Positions 63,396-64,000 of a stretch of DNA of 64,000 bases are shown here, piece by piece. The stretch is from positions 62,001-126,000 of the forward strand of contig NZ_MCAS01000023.1 of NCBI RefSeq assembly GCF_003610895.1, written 5' to 3'. Each line of letters starts with the position of its first letter. Within the stretch, counting starts at the first letter, position 1. The translations under genes were made by a program, and so were the position numbers. Below the pieces are notes generated by a model that had not been told where the DNA came from, ran no database searches, and was given only the letters and a program-made list of their open reading frames with translations. This DNA comes from Paraburkholderia fungorum. GTDB lineage: Bacteria; Pseudomonadota; Gammaproteobacteria; Burkholderiales; Burkholderiaceae.

Positions 63396-64000
63396 CGGGT
63401 GGCGTGACGGCTACGGTCGAAAGTGAACGGGGTGGCGGTGCGCCGTGGCGCGTGAACCGGGGCGAGGCGCTTGCGCCATGCCATCGGGCCTGCTGCCGCG
63501 AAAGGCATGCACGCGGCGCGGCAGCGCGCGTCGCGCCGATGGTACCTGAGAATCGCGCGGCGGCGCTGCGCCCGGCCGGGATGGGCGTCCTCAAACCCGT
63601 AACAATTCGTGAACGGCGCGTGAATAGCGCATGAACGTCGCATGAACGTCGCATGAACGGTCCGTGGCCAATCCATGAACCGCGTCGGACGAAAAATATG
63701 AACCGTGCATGAATAAAACACGATCCACGGTCCGATGACAAGCAGGAGGCACCCGCTGGTATGACTAAACCCTTTGCGCTTCTGGCGCGGCTAGATTAAA
63801 TTGTGGATCGCTGTCGCGAACAAATGTTTGCGCGGCGTGACCCGGCACGACAGACAAGAACCGGGCGCGCCGGCGGACTTCGCGGCTTGCCGGCTCCCGT
63901 ACCGCATTGCATGCGCCGCACGCGCATGTAACCAACGGAGGCCGGCCTCTCTTGCCTCTCGCACACCGTGTTGCAGCCATAGTCGGCCGTCGCTGAGCCG
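63396..64000. other. Non-coding right end of the window
   Basis: 605 bp without an accepted gene. The only structure is the tandem repeat at 63608-63660 and further CATGAA-type words to about 63720. A 71-codon minus frame (63765-63980) is Arg/Ala-rich and has no support. Confidence 0.5.
63608..63660. repeat. 11-bp tandem repeat (CATGAACGTCG type)
   Basis: Units at 63608, 63619, 63630, 63641 and 63652. The first two read CGTGAACGGCG and CGTGAATAGCG, the next two are exactly CATGAACGTCG, and the last is partial. It lies about 210 bp upstream of the TAXI protein start. Confidence 0.75.

Noticed and set aside
63608..63660. CRISPR array
   Set aside because: Units are 11 bp and adjacent, with no spacers and no cas genes.
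63765..63980. 71-codon minus-strand frame at the right end
   Set aside because: Low-complexity Arg/Ala composition and no start signal.

Overview
The window looks like a chromosomal segment of a Burkholderiaceae beta-proteobacterium, most like Paraburkholderia. The GC content and GC-rich third codon positions are high. Gene orders such as hda / AI-2E transporter / purM, tolQRAB-pal-cpoB and glyA-nrdR are the ones expected in that family. The taxonomic call rests on recognised protein sequences and synteny, not on a database search. No prophage, integrase, transposase or CRISPR array is visible.

Layout. 1-7.1 kb is housekeeping: hda (cut by the left edge), an AI-2E family permease, purM, miaA-mutL and dedA, then an MscS channel and a small membrane protein. 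9.0-17.6 kb is an accessory nutrient locus: substrate-binding protein, two ABC permeases, porin, UgpC-type ATPase, LacI regulator, a cytosolic-looking PI-PLC-type phosphodiesterase and an inositol-monophosphatase family enzyme. A perfect 24-bp palindrome lies in front of the ABC operon. 17.8-24.4 kb holds tRNA-Lys(UUU) and, on the minus strand, ydfG, ybgC and tolQ-tolR-tolA-tolB-pal-cpoB.

24.4-29.7 kb contains glyA behind a clear ZTP (pfl-type) riboswitch, then nrdR and a tightly overlapping minor-pilin cluster (fimT-pilV-pilW-pilX-pilE). 29.8-31.2 kb is a YqjD/YqjE-like membrane-protein operon. 31.6-39.8 kb has a 1-Cys peroxiredoxin, glutaryl-CoA dehydrogenase facing an IclR regulator across a palindromic operator, a degenerate EAL protein, and an aromatic-acid MFS transporter with hmgA and fahA (the end of tyrosine/homogentisate degradation).

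40-52.7 kb holds two MFS permeases, an enoyl-CoA hydratase, an unknown conserved protein, a D-lactate dehydrogenase, two tandem aspartate-alanine exchangers with aspartate 4-decarboxylase (a proton-motive decarboxylation module) and a class V aminotransferase. This block is flanked by copies of one intergenic repeat in opposite orientation. 53.6-63.4 kb has a YhhS-like MFS permease, xdhA-xdhB with a short xdhC that appears to lack its N-terminal domain, a LysR regulator, a DsbA-fold isomerase and a TAXI-type solute-binding protein. The right 600 bp is non-coding as far as I can see and carries a short tandem repeat.

The two most interesting points are the ABC/porin/LacI/PI-PLC/IMPase locus, which could be an uptake and dephosphorylation route for a phosphoinositol-type compound, and the paired AspT exchangers inside a segment bounded by inverted repeats. 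Start codons were reassigned wherever the longest open frame was not the best-supported one.
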